Part shown: one piece after another, positions 24,125 to 35,418 of the stretch
How the letters are laid out: each line of letters begins with the position of its first letter
Position numbering within the stretch: the first letter of the stretch is position 1
From: Lutraria lutraria
Lineage: Eukaryota > Mollusca > Bivalvia > Venerida > Mactridae
Direction of reading: 5' to 3'
DNA: 64,000 nt
Assembly (NCBI GenBank): GCA_964023205.1
Contig: OZ026845.1
Span: 7,574,001-7,638,000, forward strand
The notes under the pieces: generated by a model
Database searches by the model: none
What the model was told of the DNA's origin: nothing
What the model saw: the letters and a program-made list of their open reading frames with translations, nothing else
Position numbers and translations under genes: made by a program

Positions 24125-24372
24125 TTAAATGCCATTTTTCAGCTACATACAGTGTGGAGACTGTTTAGCTCAGCCAGTTTCCTTGACTGTATTCTAACCA
24201 GTACTAACTCAGTTAGCCTTCCAAAAGGAACTGGCATCTTCACCATATGTGGATGAAAATTGACATGACTGTGAATCGATCCACTGGCATCTTCACCATA
24301 TGTGGATGAAAATTGACATGACTGTGAATCGATCCTTGATTTCCAGGTTACAAATCCAGCATACTAACCACG
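24125..24372 (-). mobile_element. SINE family S4 (copy 3) with an internal 55-bp duplication
   Basis: Family landmarks TTTCAGCTACATACAGTG, TTCTAACCAGTACTAACTC and a head near 24350. The segment from ACTGGCATCTTCACCATATG through AATCGATCC occurs twice in tandem (24232-24341), apparently without differences. Confidence 0.7.
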
Positions 24373-25205
24373 GTTAAAATCAAGTCATAACTGATAAGGT
24401 AGTGGAAATGGAAAATACAGTCAGTCAGTGAATAATAATTTTGGAAAAAGACAATAAACAGAATTTTATGAACAAAAAATTTCTTTTATTTGTCAGAAGA
24501 TTAAATTTGATAAATAAATACAAATGTAACTGAAAAAAATGTACATAAGGGAAATAACTATGACTAAATTCAAACTGTTTCTGTGCATAATTAAGGCTCT
24601 TTTTCCAGACATCTTTAAGTATCTGATGCAAAAGTAATCCAGTTTGGTAAGTTTAATAATATATTACATTAATAACTGTATTTCTACACAGCTGTAAGCC
24701 TTTCAGTAAATAACTACTATACAGTCTTTGAATTAAGTTTTTGTGACAGGTTGCCAGACTATATACTTTATGAAGGAAACTCTCTAAAACTAGGTTGCCC
24801 TCCAAAAAACTTAAAGGAACAAAATCCTTTCAGGCAGGGGGCAACACACTAATTCGAAGACTAAATTCAAAATTTTGAGATTACCAACTAAAACAAAAGA
24901 ATGGCCTTTATTCACAGGTTGGCTTTTATTCAGAGGTGGCCGCTAACACAGGTTTTTCATTCAACTAATGATAAGTGAACATATCAGATAAATTAAGACA
25001 ATTAAGTCAAAAGCTGAACAGAACTGCAACAAAGTATATGAAATGGACTATAAAAATAGGATAATGACAAAGAAGAAAATAAATAGTACGGTAGATCAAT
25101 AATGAATTATATCTCAAAGCAATCATATTCAAAAGTAGATTTTTATCTTTAAAATATTATCCTGTAATATACACAATACAAACAACATGAGTATGAACAT
25201 CAAAG
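24373..25205. other. Non-coding stretch with a partial M2 MITE
   Basis: Half an M2 element at 24899-24955 (GGCCTTTATTCACAGG and GCTAACACAGG). Otherwise nothing recognised. Confidence 0.4.
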
Positions 25206-25209
25206 GAAT

Positions 25210-25480
25210 CTGTATGATCAAGTGGTTATGGTCCAAATCCCCTTACTTCTGCAAGTTCAAATCCCATCTGGGATGAAATAGTGAAGCTAGCCTATGGAAG
25301 ATTGGTGGTTTTACTCACAGGTGTTTGGCACGTTTTTATAGTTAGATATGTATAATATATATTATACATATCTAACAGTTGGGGCACTATAAAAACGTGC
25401 CAAACACCTGTGGTTCTACTTAGATGTTTGTCTTAAGTCTTCCATCATTATTAATGCTTGACAAGTCTGTTGATGTGATG
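25210..25480 (+). mobile_element. SINE family S5 hosting a fold-back element
   Basis: A tRNA-like head (GATCAAGTGGTTATGGTCC, box B-like AGTTCAAATCCC), then GGAAGATTGGTGGTTTTACT. After the palindrome the sequence resumes GGTTCTACTTAGATGTTTG and ends GTCTTCCATCATTATTAATG. This layout resembles widespread molluscan SINEs (from memory). Confidence 0.5.
25316..25412. repeat. Nested perfect palindrome (97 bp)
   Basis: Outer arms of 27 bp (25316-25342 and 25386-25412, beginning CACAGGTGTTTGGCACG) are exact reverse complements. The inner 36 bp (25341-25376, GTTAGATATG outward) is itself a perfect palindrome. A 9-nt AGTTGGGGC breaks the symmetry. The flanks GGTTTTACTCA and GGTTCTACTTA are near-direct repeats. 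Confidence 0.9.
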
Positions 25481-25484
25481 TTTT

Positions 25485-25940
25485 AACTCAAGACAATATA
25501 AACAAATATATCCAACAAACAAGGGAGACAACTCAATCCTAACACTGAATCAATTATGAACCGAATGAGTACACTAAACCAAGAACTTATATACATGTTT
25601 ATACTTAACTGGTTCCCATTCCATGATGCAGTGCACAAAAGGCTCTATGTACAGACTGAGTCAACAGGAACCAGTTTAGGAGTTCAACTCCTATTCATGA
25701 TATATTATTTTCATTATTTAACAACTAAACACATTGATACAAAAGGAACAATTCAATTAATCGAGCCTCTTACATACAAGTAAATAATAAGAAACTTGCA
25801 GTTTGTCTAGCTGATGTTTAATATATCATCAGTTAATGTTAAGTATAAGTCTTTAACATACTTCAGATAAGCATGTCAAAGTGTTTTGTTCAATCATATC
25901 AAAGCAAGTGCCTCTCAACTCATTGTCATGATTTAATGCT
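25485..25940. other. Non-coding stretch downstream of NMRK
   Basis: No supported gene; a 75-codon ORF at 25556 has no supporting context. Confidence 0.35.
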
Positions 25941-25944
25941 TATA

Positions 25945-25950
25945 TTTATT
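25945..25950 (-). terminator. Poly(A) signal of NMRK
   Basis: AATAAA on the minus strand, 44 nt after the NMRK stop codon, which is a normal distance for a short 3' UTR. Confidence 0.65.
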
Positions 25951-25993
25951 GACATGACAGTTATATCTCAACAACCAATATCGTATTCAAATA

Positions 25994-28900
25994 TCATAAT
26001 TTCTGTTGCTTTTCTTCTTGGAGCTTGGTAATATCACTTAACATCTTAGAAATATTTACATCAAGATTCTTTGTTCCATCTAAATACACTGAAATAATAT
26101 AAAAACAAAAATATTTTAGTAAATAAATATACTTCTGACACATGTACATTTTGGGATATATTACATGGCTGTGCTACTTTAGTCAATCAGAGCAGGTAAA
26201 CAATTGATCGAATACCAAACCAGCCAATCAGAAAACATAAAACAATTGATTAAATATCAAATCAGCCAATCATATCATTCTCTATGCAGAGTTATCATTC
26301 ATTATCCCTCACAAACATCTCTGTCATTGTCTGAAAATTATTTAAAAAAACATGCATCTGAATCAACTTAACATTCCATCCAATACACAAAAGCACACTT
26401 TTTCTTTAAATTTGCATCAGTCGAGGGTTCAACGCAACAGTGTCGTAACTCATATTGAAATAAGAACAAGTTACGACTGAGTTGCGCTGAGCCCTCGATC
26501 TGTTGCCATGATTTTTAGGAACAATATTTCAGCTTTTTATAGTTGTCACTCACTTGGCGCACATGAATTTTGATGTGGACTTTCAAAGTTTGTATTTCTA
26601 CATCCGCCATGCAATTGTTAAACTAGTTCGCATTCCATGTTGCAAGTCTATAATTATGTAAGTTCACTTTCCTTGAGTACTTTCAGTACTTTGATTTGTG
26701 ATTATGTCTGACTTCCCTGTTTTAGTTTCTATTTAAGTGCTTTAACTTTGTGACCTAATTACCGAAAGGACTGTAAAAAAATAAGAGCGCTAGATAAAGA
26801 AAATATTCTCTGTGATTTAGCAGTTCATTTTAACGTCTTTTGTCTTCTTTGTACGTAAGAAAATGTTTCACTAAGATGCAAAATTTGGGACTTTATTTCT
26901 TGTTTTACAAGAACCTTGTTTCAAAAAACAACTTACCAATATCTTCTTGCTGCTTTAGATCTACTAAATGCTCAAGATACTTTGGCCAAACAATCTTTTC
27001 AAAGTAACCGGGAACATCAGGTGGTTCATAGTTTCTTGTTCTGAAATATTTCACCATTTAGACAGATAGATTGATGGATCTATTTCGGTATCTCAGTGCA
27101 TTCAGTGGTTACAAATATGTTGCATAAATAAAATACTAAATAAAATACACACTAGAGTAATTAAAACTGTCGTTCATCTCAGCACCGAGGATAAAACAGA
27201 AAAGACTAAACTCTGTTTTCATTGTGGTCCCTTGTGATTTGATTGTACAGTACAACCTCTCCAGAGTGGCCCTCTCTTGAGCAACAACATTCCTGTAACA
27301 ACAGCATGATCTTTTTCCCACTGCACGATTTAACTCTAAATTTAACCTCTCCAGAGCAACAACCTCTCAACAACAACATATTTTTGCGACTCCAAAGGGT
27401 GCTGCTTTGGAGAGGTTGCACAGTACTTCTAAATATGCAAAATATTAGTCAGAAACTGAATTCTTAGAGCATTGTAATGAAGTGTTTAATAAATGTTTCA
27501 CTTGTTCATGTCCACTTGAAAAAGTCGAGTGCTTTGCAGTGTTCTCCAGATTCCTCGGCAGCTAGTGATATCTCCTTCTTCTTAAAAACCTAGCGCCGGT
27601 TACTTTTAGTCATTCAAAAACAAATACACATTCACATTCTGTTCTGGAGAACATATTTCTGGTAAATAATGCATTGCCATCGTTTGCAGGCTTAATTTAC
27701 TTACTTGCGTCTCATAAAACAAGTGTCTTTGTCAATGGATATGAAATATTTTAGGTCAAACAAATTTGACAGAGGTCTGAAAAAGCAAGCAGAAAGCATG
27801 AAAGTGTAATACTTAAGGTAAATTTTCAGCTAAAGACTACCAAGCCATCATCATACTAGGCAGAATAAAATTCCAAGAAAGAACTGATAAGGTTCAGGCA
27901 GGTGCTCAGGTAGGCAGGACAGACAGGCCAAAAACAATATGCCATCGATCTATCGATACGGGCACATAAAAATTGAGGGTCAAGTATGACTCTTGGCAAA
28001 TAACAATTTAAAGATGCAAAAAAAGATTCTTTGTTAGAGTAAATTTGACCTATTCTCAATTAAACCTCTGAATAAAGAACAACTGTACACTGAACCTTTT
28101 TTATTCCATTTATGTGGTCATCATTCATAGATCTGACTGCACATGAAGAATCATTTATATAAGAGAACAGAAAATTGATCAACTATCTACAAAATTCTTA
28201 AATTAACAAACAACACAATCCTTTTTTCTATCATGGCACTAATAAAAGATCAAAATGAACATCATGCTCAATAAGCTACAGTAAAACCTAAATATTAAGA
28301 CCATTTTAGGACCAAACTAGAGCTTTGTCACAGAGGTGACTAATACCCCTGCCACTGCTTTGACACTAAAAATGCGATAATACACTATATGGCTAAGTTC
28401 AAGGGCACATAACTCTGGAATAAGTTAATCATTCGGCATGAAAATTGAGTCTTACTCTTGCACATCTACACTTCATGGTGATGACATATTTCCACAAACT
28501 TGTGATATTGTATGCGGACGGATGGATGGATGGACCGACCGAGTGACTCCAGTATACCCCCTCTCAAACCTAGTTTGCGGGTGTATAACAATAATAGTCT
28601 CAATATTGCGGTGGTCTTATTATCATGTATAAAGGAAATATGGAAAACAAGCCTTCTATAGTGAATTAAGTGAGGTTTGCAGAGTATCAAATAATACTTG
28701 GTTAAGGTGCTCTAAATCATACATTGAAGAAAGCCGTACTGGGGCATACCTCCATCCAAATATGGAAAAGCCTTCAACAACAATAACTGAAAATGTTTTA
28801 TCAGTTTTCTCCTGTCCTTTACAAATATGCTGTTTTACATCAGACACCATTCTGTCCATCTCAAGTGACCTGTAATCTGATATAGGAATCATAATAAATG

Positions 28901-29956
28901 TATATCAAAGTTTTTCTATCGATGCCAAAACAAACCGGACAAAAAGCTATCAGGTAGTTCTGCATCTTGGGTTTTATGGTTTGAAAGAGTGACCATATTT
29001 TGAGTATTAGATGATTCAGAATTAAACTGTACTAAGAATTAAAGATGATCAAGATTTCACTGAAATGACATTTTGATCATTTTCCATAAATATTTGGTTA
29101 AAATTGCGACATCTATTATAAACAAGCCAGTTACCTAATGACTTACATTTAGACAATGTACATGAATTCTATATATACATTATTAAAGTCAAAAACAGAT
29201 AAACCTGTGTTAACAGCCACTTATAAATAAAAGCCACCCACTGAATAAAGAGCATTCGTTGAAATACTGTCATTTAATTTTAGGAACTGACCACGGAATA
29301 AAAACCACTTGTCAATAAAAGCCACATTTTGTCTTTCCCAGGATAGACTGCAGCAGCAAAACCCATACAGAAATTCAAAATGTCACGTAAAATAAATTAC
29401 CTTCCCAGTTACAATGGTCTAGTTCAGGTATATACAATGACTCTAGTCGAGGATCTCCTGGATTTAAATAATATGCATCTTGACCAAATAAATGGCAATC
29501 TGAGAATTGTTTCACAAGTTTGTTGGTTAATGTAGACTTTCCACTGTTTGTTGTGCTAGAAAAAGAAAAGGGAAGTTTTAACAAGAAAATTTATTATGAA
29601 ATTGATGTATACATAACATTTAAAAAATGGGAAATAACTTACAATAATTACACATTATAAATAAAGTTTGAACAATTTTTTAGACAATTCATGCCTAACC
29701 CTGACATTATTTTGAAATATTAATCTAATATTGGTTTTCACTAGTTGCTCTCAATTACTCGAGCCATAATGCTGTAAATTCATCACTATAATCAGGTAAA
29801 CTATATTCCATAGTGTCCTTGCTATAATTCAAAGAGTAACAGACAATTTAGGTCATCCAATTAAAAAGTTAATAATAATATACATTATAGTAATTTATAG
29901 TACATTACATACCCACTTATGCCAACCACAACAATATTTCCCAAATGCTTTGACAT
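25994..29956 (-). CDS. NMRK: Nicotinamide riboside kinase (six exons)
   Basis: Phosphorylates nicotinamide riboside to NMN with ATP (NAD+ salvage, cytosolic). Coding exons, 5' to 3' on the minus strand: 29956-29913, 29555-29401, 28876-28750, 27776-27705, 27040-26937, 26088-25994. They total 597 nt (198 aa), all with AG/GT borders and matching phases; human NMRK1 is 199 aa. Visible motifs: a P-loop GTTNSGKST at residues 15-23; QDAYY at 40-44, aligning with the family's catalytic Asp (D41); VVEGF at 99-103, the Walker B-like Glu; a basic lid FMRRKTRNYEPPDVPGYF at 129-146; and a C-terminal VYLDGTK typical of NMRK1/2. I did not separate NMRK1 from NMRK2. The start is the only Met before the P-loop strand. 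A splice acceptor about 24 nt upstream of the ATG suggests a non-coding first exon further out. An AATAAA lies 44 nt past the stop. Introns carry MITEs and a hairpin; the exons are clean. Confidence 0.95.
26421..26498. repeat. 74-nt fold-back hairpin (copy 1), in NMRK intron 5
   Basis: GAGGGTTCAACGCAACAGTG at the left and GTTGCGCTGAGCCCTC at the right form an imperfect stem of about 28 bp around an 18-nt loop, CATATTGAAATAAGAACA. Near-identical to 34738-34811. Confidence 0.85.
27246..27425. mobile_element. MITE family M1, in NMRK intron 4
   Basis: TACAGTACAACCTCTCCAGA at the left and GAGAGGTTGCACAGTA at the right. It makes long ORFs that have nothing to do with NMRK. Confidence 0.8.
28315..28650. 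repeat. Dispersed repeat with a GGACGGATGGATGG stretch, in NMRK intron 3
   Basis: Contains GGCACATAACTCTGGAATAA and CGGACGGATGGATGGATGG followed by ACCCCCTCT. This layout is a common dispersed repeat in bivalves (from memory). Confidence 0.45.
29191..29350. mobile_element. MITE family M2, diverged, in NMRK intron 2
   Basis: AAACCTGTGTTAACAGCCAC at the left; AATAAAAGCCACATTTTGTC near the right. The right end is decayed. Confidence 0.55.
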
Positions 29957-30059
29957 TTTCTTATTTACACTTATCTGTAAAGTGTAAAATTGAGATGAGT
30001 ATTATATTGCATACTAAAACAGAATGATGAAAAAAATCCATTAATAAGTATACTCTCCT

Positions 30060-30800
30060 TTTAATTTTATACTTAAATTATAGCAAGAGTTCTCGTCCTA
30101 AACGCGTTTTTCGGGTACAACTTTCGTTTTTGAGAGCTGATGCATCTAAGTCATTACAGACTACCATGGAAACCTATACATTTTTGGAAAGGAAATTATA
30201 TCTGCTATTGATCTAAACATGGTTTAGTTTCCTCGGACAAAGGATTACGAAAAAATCGGGCTTTGTTTGAGAGGTGTCAAAATGAGAATGTGATTTTGGC
30301 GAGCGGAGTTCCACCCCTTTTATTATGTATATATAGTCAGACTCCATGATACCGGTGGTCCCATGATACCGGTGTAAACACGAATCTCGCGATATTTCCA
30401 TTATAACGCCATCTAGCAGACTGAATATTTACAGGTAACTTTTCGGAAATTTTATCACTTCAATGCGTACAAAAAATTCCGTATAATTTGCTAACATAGA
30501 ACAAACTCTGATGTTCATTTATTTTACCTCAATTTCGCTCTATTTGCAGTCAGTTACTAACTAAATCCTACCCTTACTCTCCATTTTATATATTTGTCTC
30601 TTTTGCATGAAATATTACACAAATCTGACAGTTAATGATGTCATCAACAAATGATAAACAAATGTAATCAATTTCGGCGGGAAAAATCGAATGATGCAAT
30701 AAATATTTAGTCATTTGTTTACGTGTACACCGGTTGCATGGAGTTGTCTCCCGCGACAATCTTTCAAACATGTACTGATATTGACACTTAAAACATTGAC
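30060..30800 (-). promoter_or_regulatory. Probable NMRK promoter / 5' region
   Basis: A locally CpG-bearing stretch (CGCG, TCGCGA, ACGCG) just upstream of the first coding exon of NMRK, in a very AT-rich setting. It holds ACCGGT at 30351, 30368 and 30729, the first two within a 17-bp tandem duplication. No coding exon is visible. A non-coding first exon spliced to the acceptor just upstream of the ATG is likely, but I cannot place it. Inference from position and composition only. Confidence 0.35.
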
Positions 30801-31340
30801 ATTTCGATAGTCAGAAAGTTTTCACCGATCATAAAGTAAATATAAGATGTGAGTGAATGAGTATGTTTAATATTTTGTGTATATTAGTAGCAATTTCTTC
30901 ATTTAGATGACATTTTCTATTAGTACACCGGTACCGTGGGGACCCATCATATAAGTAAATATGAATTTCGTCATAAATTGACGACCAAATTATTATCACA
31001 GGTACACTACGTCCCCCTGTGTATTTAATTATGACACCAGCTATGTCCAGATTTAACTGTTTAAGAGCAAAGAATAATAGATACATTTAATTCCAGTTTG
31101 TTCAAAGAAAAAACACCAGTCACATACTTTAATGATTCATATCACAGCATATGTTGACACATACTTCACACTTCCACAGTAATATAAAAACACACTACAT
31201 CATTGATAAACATATTGAACAATGTTTGGCAGAGAATCTGCATTCTATTTGTCAAAACTGGATCCAACCTATATAATATATACATTTGTATATAATCCAA
31301 GGTCACAATAATATTTCAATGGAAAATAACAAATTCAAAA
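30801..31340. other. Non-coding stretch between NMRK and the small acidic gene
   Basis: AT-rich, with one further ACCGGT at 30927. An 85-codon minus ORF (30829-31086) has no codon or splice support. Confidence 0.35.
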
Positions 31341-31346
31341 TTTATT
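31341..31346 (-). terminator. Poly(A) signal of the small acidic gene
   Basis: AATAAA on the minus strand, about 130 nt downstream of the TGA of the 85-residue ORF. Confidence 0.45.
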
Positions 31347-31477
31347 CATAAAAAAATAAAATATGATTTAAAAAGACCCAACAAGTCTTCATTTTTAGAC
31401 TAACACAAACTACTAAACATCATTAAACAACAATTAAAAATCGCCTTAACTTATCAAGAATGTGGCGACCTTTGACA

Positions 31478-31735
31478 TCAATGCCCAGCTTGCTCCTCCT
31501 CCCAAGTATCTTCAGAGTCTGGTAAATTAGAGTTATCTTCCGCTCCGTGGTTAATTTTATCTAAAAATGCGTTCAATAAACGTTTATTCAAGTGATCTGT
31601 TTGAGTAATTTTTCTTGGATTTTCCTCAGTAGTATCAAACTCCGTTAATTCTGAACTGTCAGCGTCGTTAACAATATTTTCTTGCGTGTTTTCTGAGTTT
31701 GTTTTTTCAGCTTCAATTTTTACATTGTCCGCCAT
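31478..31735 (-). CDS. Small intronless acidic protein, unrecognised (85 aa)
   Basis: A single-exon ORF from a good start context (ATGGCGG) to TGA. The product is 85 residues, 22 of them Asp or Glu. The N-terminal half is Asn/Glu/Thr-rich and looks disordered. The one segment likely to fold is TDHLNKRLLNAFLDKIN (residues 46-62), an amphipathic helix. The tail DSEDTWEEEQAGH is strongly acidic. There is no signal peptide or membrane segment. Support for a real gene: Kozak-like start, AATAAA about 130 nt past the stop, and an upstream ETS-type ACCGGAAG and TGACG typical of housekeeping promoters. It lies 1.5 kb upstream of NMRK on the same strand. I do not recognise the family and give no function. 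The alternative is a chance ORF. Confidence 0.6.
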   Translation of the reverse strand: MADNVKIEAEKTNSENTQENIVNDADSSELTEFDTTEENPRKITQTDHLNKRLLNAFLDKINHGAEDNSNLPDSEDTWEEEQAGH

Positions 31736-31739
31736 GATT

Positions 31740-31860
31740 GTAAATTCTTACGACTTTTAAATTAGTAACGTTGTCGTCACGCAAAAAAAACACTAACGAC
31801 TCTTCAAGTGATGTATGTACCGGAAGAGTTTGAATAACTCGTCACACTTTTGGTTTTGTG
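31740..31860 (-). promoter_or_regulatory. Probable promoter of the small acidic gene
   Basis: Within about 90 nt upstream of the ATG there is an ACCGGAAG (31819-31826, ETS/GABP type on the plus strand) and GTCGTCACGC, which reads as a CRE-like TGACG on the minus strand. No TATA box is seen. This fits a TATA-less housekeeping promoter. Confidence 0.4.
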
Positions 31861-31989
31861 CTTATGGAATAATTAATCCAATTATGTCTTCATTAATCCA
31901 CACACACATAACAGCTGAACATAAAATATTCACGTAATGGTTGTAGTTATAATCTTACAATTAAGTCACATTCTGTGCAACTGTGATAT

Positions 31990-32300
31990 CATTTATTTAT
32001 CTGTTAATGGAAGCTATGGCCATTTCAGAGCCACCCTGAGAGAGGGAATATAAGATATAGGAGAACCAGGCATTTATATCCTTACTCTTTCTGTATAGTT
32101 TTTCCCGGTTCTTCATCGTGCCCAGCGTGAAGCAACGATACACGCCTCGGCCAGCCTATACTAACTTTCTGTGATTTTCTTAACACAACACTAGGCTCAG
32201 TAGTTTGGTATGGGGACAATGAAAAAGTGTCCCTGGTAAATTTGAAAGGTTGACCTTTGTTCAGTAGACCAACACATTACCACTCAACCACTGATCACAT
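31990..32300 (-). mobile_element. SINE family S3 (copy 3)
   Basis: GAGAGAGGGAATATAAGATA, TTTTTCCCGGTTCTTCATCG, and a tRNA-like head near 32250-32300 on the minus strand. Close to the 23650 copy. Confidence 0.65.
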
Positions 32301-32359
32301 CAGAACTGTGAGATCAAGATTATAGACGAAGGTCTCTACAATACATATAGATTCTATGA

Positions 32360-32530
32360 TTAGGCCTAAAAATGTCTTTGTTTGTTTCCAGTTACATGCT
32401 CATTAAAAGTATTGTAAGTACAAAAATGTAGGTTGGGGCCTTTCTATGCTATTAAGTGTGTGGAAATGTTAAAAAGTGAGAGTGTATGTACCATTCCTCA
32501 GGCCACATAAATAATTGTCTTTCCCACAGA
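32360..32530. mobile_element. MITE family M3
   Basis: GGCCTAAAAATGTCTTTGTT and CCAGTTACATGCTCATTAAA at the left; CCATTCCTCAGGCCA core. The right end is truncated. Confidence 0.6.
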
Positions 32531-32869
32531 TGGTGTTTCTTCATAAGTTGTATTTTGATTTTACTTAATTAACAAATCTTTAAACACTATAAACAGCTAT
32601 AACACAGTTTTTATATAAACAGTCCAGCAGACACTATAAGGTCCCTTATGTGTCAATGTATATGATAAATATTAGAATTAAAACAAATAAGATTATAAAT
32701 ATTTAATTGCTGAAAGTATAAAACTCACAATTATAACATGGAATTTGCAATTGCACAGTAAGTCAAATCACACAAAAAAATCTAATATATATCATACCAA
32801 AGCTGTTTAATCATACAGAGACATTTCAGGACAATCAATAAGACAATTGTGTAGTAATTGACATCCTAG
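32531..32869. other. Non-coding stretch
   Basis: AT-rich, nothing recognised. Confidence 0.35.
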
Positions 32870-33055
32870 TTAGGCTGAAAAAGAAGTCTGTTTCTGGTTA
32901 CATGCTTATTAAAAGTAGCGCAGTTAGGTCCAAGATTCTTTTTCTTTTTTGGCTCTTGAAAGCATGTGGTAAGGTTAAGAAGATGATGTGCGGCACAGTG
33001 CCATTCTTCTGGCCTAATAAAGAGTCACAGTTACCCAGAAAAAAACAACAGATTC
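32870..33055. mobile_element. MITE family M3
   Basis: GTCTGTTTCTGGTTACATGC at the left, AAAGCATGTGGTAAGG in the core, and GTTACCCAGAAAAAAAC at the right as the inverted end. Confidence 0.65.
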
Positions 33056-33930
33056 TTTAACACCTTACCACATAATTATGGCACATTATATAAAATAAAA
33101 GATCTTAAAGAGGCAAAAATGATAATTTTCCTTTAAATTCTTCATTGTACAATTCTGACATCACTTCAGTAACATAAGAATGCATATACCGGTACCACAA
33201 AAATGGGACTGAAGAAATATCAATGGTTTGATTGCACTAACATTTCATGGTTAAAAAAATCTTTACTTTTCTAGCAAAAATAATACTTTATACTAGCTAT
33301 GAATGCTTCTGTTCAAAATTTAAAGAGACTTGAAAGAAAAAATCCAAGGAAAAAGGGGTATATTTATATTATTTCATGAAAATCTTTGAACAAAAATATA
33401 TGCTTTTCTAAGGACAAATGTAGGTTTCTAATATCTAATAATCTACTAATCAGCTTTAACAGAACTGAAAGGAATGAAGCTTGACTAACATTATCCACCC
33501 AAAATCTACATAAAGCATCCTATATATTAGTATACATCACATAAACAGATTATGATTAAGGCCACATTTTTAATACTAAACTCACAATAATAACATACAA
33601 GTAAACTTGTATATACATGTAATTCTTTACCACAATAAAAGCCCTAAGAAAAATGAGTGTTTAACTGCACATAATTCCATCATCAAATTTATACTTAAAT
33701 CATGTATTTGTTACATGAGCATTTAGATTCTGGTTTAAGATTTAACCAAGATTACCATTTATAATGAACTTGTGAAGATTTCTAAATTGATTCACATACC
33801 AATTTTCTACAAGTAATTCATGCTTGCTTCTGAATGACTGGTTCTCAGCGATGTTTAATACATAAATACATACAGCAAGGGAACCATCAACAATACATTG
33901 AGATCATCAGAAACACAGTTAGTTCTATGT
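33056..33930. other. Non-coding stretch
   Basis: AT-rich; no exon or repeat identified. Confidence 0.35.
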
Positions 33931-34145
33931 AAGGCCTAAAAATGTTTGTTTCTGGTAACATGCTTAAAACTAGGTTAGATAAGGCCAGGATGTTGTTTCT
34001 TTTGCTCTTAAAAGCATGCGGAAAGGTAAAAAAATGAGACAGTGGATGTACCTTTCATCATCGAGCATAATAAAAAAACAAGGGCCAAGGGGGAACCTTA
34101 GGGTATAGGTTGAGTAACCAGAAACAAACAATCATTTTTATGCCT
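33931..34145. mobile_element. MITE family M3, full copy
   Basis: Left TAAGGCCTAAAAATGTTTGT then TCTGGTAACATGCT; right AGTAACCAGAAACAAAC then TTTTTATGCCTTA. The ends are clear inverted repeats, about 215 bp. Confidence 0.75.
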
Positions 34146-34730
34146 TATCATGAACATAATATCTAATGCCACACTGATGTTTCATAAGCTGGGAACCTTT
34201 TAAAAGTACACTGTCAGAGTCAAATTTCAAAATATCCTATTGATTCTTGGGGAAAAAAAATTAAGTGAATTAATCAGTATGTTTTACAATACTTACAACT
34301 GATTTATCTACACAAAGGTATTTAGTTCAAAGCTGATGTTGGAATATAAGGCCATCTTTAAAAAAATGTTTGTTTGGGGTAATTTTAGTGGGAAGGTGGT
34401 AGGAAATATTTTTGTTTACAATTTAATTTTTATATTGAACCCAAAATACATGTCAGAATGTTATTTTTTATTCATTAAAACAATTTCTGCGAGTCAAGAA
34501 AGGTTGAGTAGGGGCCTTTTTTGGGTGAGTAGGTAGCGTTATAGCAAACACAATATTTTTTAAGGATGGCCTAGAAAAGTTCCCTGGTTTGCCAAAGGTG
34601 TTCAATCATTTTCTACCAGTACCATAATAGTACAAGGTGGACATCATACAATTCGACTCAGTGTACAAAAGACATAAAAATATCAAGCATCAGGATTCCA
34701 GATGAGCACTCACAGGTCAAACTAAACATT
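34146..34730. other. Non-coding stretch
   Basis: No supported feature; a 66-codon AT-rich ORF is not credible. Confidence 0.35.
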
Positions 34731-34818
34731 ACAATTTGAGGGTTCAACGCAACACTGTCGTAACTCATATTGAAATAAGAACAAGTCACGACAGTGTTGC
34801 GCTGAGCCCTCAAATTGT
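34731..34818. repeat. 74-nt fold-back hairpin (copy 2), intergenic
   Basis: Core 34738-34811, with the same arms and the same 18-nt loop as 26421-26498. Here the symmetry runs 7 bp further (ACAATTT / AAATTGT). The stem has about three mismatches in 28 bp. Confidence 0.85.
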
Positions 34819-35244
34819 CTTATGTGAAATCTATAATCGTACAAAATCACAAAAATATAAAATGCCTCAGATTTATGAAAACATCACATTTTTACTGTCC
34901 ATTGACATTGTACAAGAAAGAAATGCCCCTTAATAAGTTGAAAAAATGATTAAGTAAAAATATAACAAAACAACACAGATGACTTCTATCAATAATAAAA
35001 TAATGGTATATCATGCATCACACAACACTATACAACATACAGTAAACACTCAAATATGCTCTATAGTGACCATTTCAATATTTTAGTCCACACCATTAAA
35101 ACAACATATTTTCAGACTGGGTTTTAATACTACCTCTATATTTCTAATGAATTATGAGATCATTTCACTAGGAAGACCAATTATATTGGTCCCAAAGGCG
35201 GTCTTACCAGAAAAAAGGCGGAGTTTGCATAAATAATTACATAT
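34819..35244. other. Non-coding stretch
   Basis: Nothing recognised. Confidence 0.35.
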
Positions 35245-35418
35245 ATAGTAAAACCTCTCCAGAGCGGCCCTCTGTAGAGCAACAACCTCTCTATAACAAC
35301 ACTTAGTTCCCTAAGTTGATATTTACTGTTAATCTAACCTCTGTAGAGCAACAACCTCTAAACAACGGCCAATATTTGCAGCTCCCACAGGGTGTTGCTC
35401 TACAGAGGTTGTACTGTA
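35245..35418. mobile_element. MITE family M1
   Basis: AGTAAAACCTCTCCAGAGCG at the left; TACAGAGGTTGTACTGTA at the right. Very close to the 23378 copy. Confidence 0.8.
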
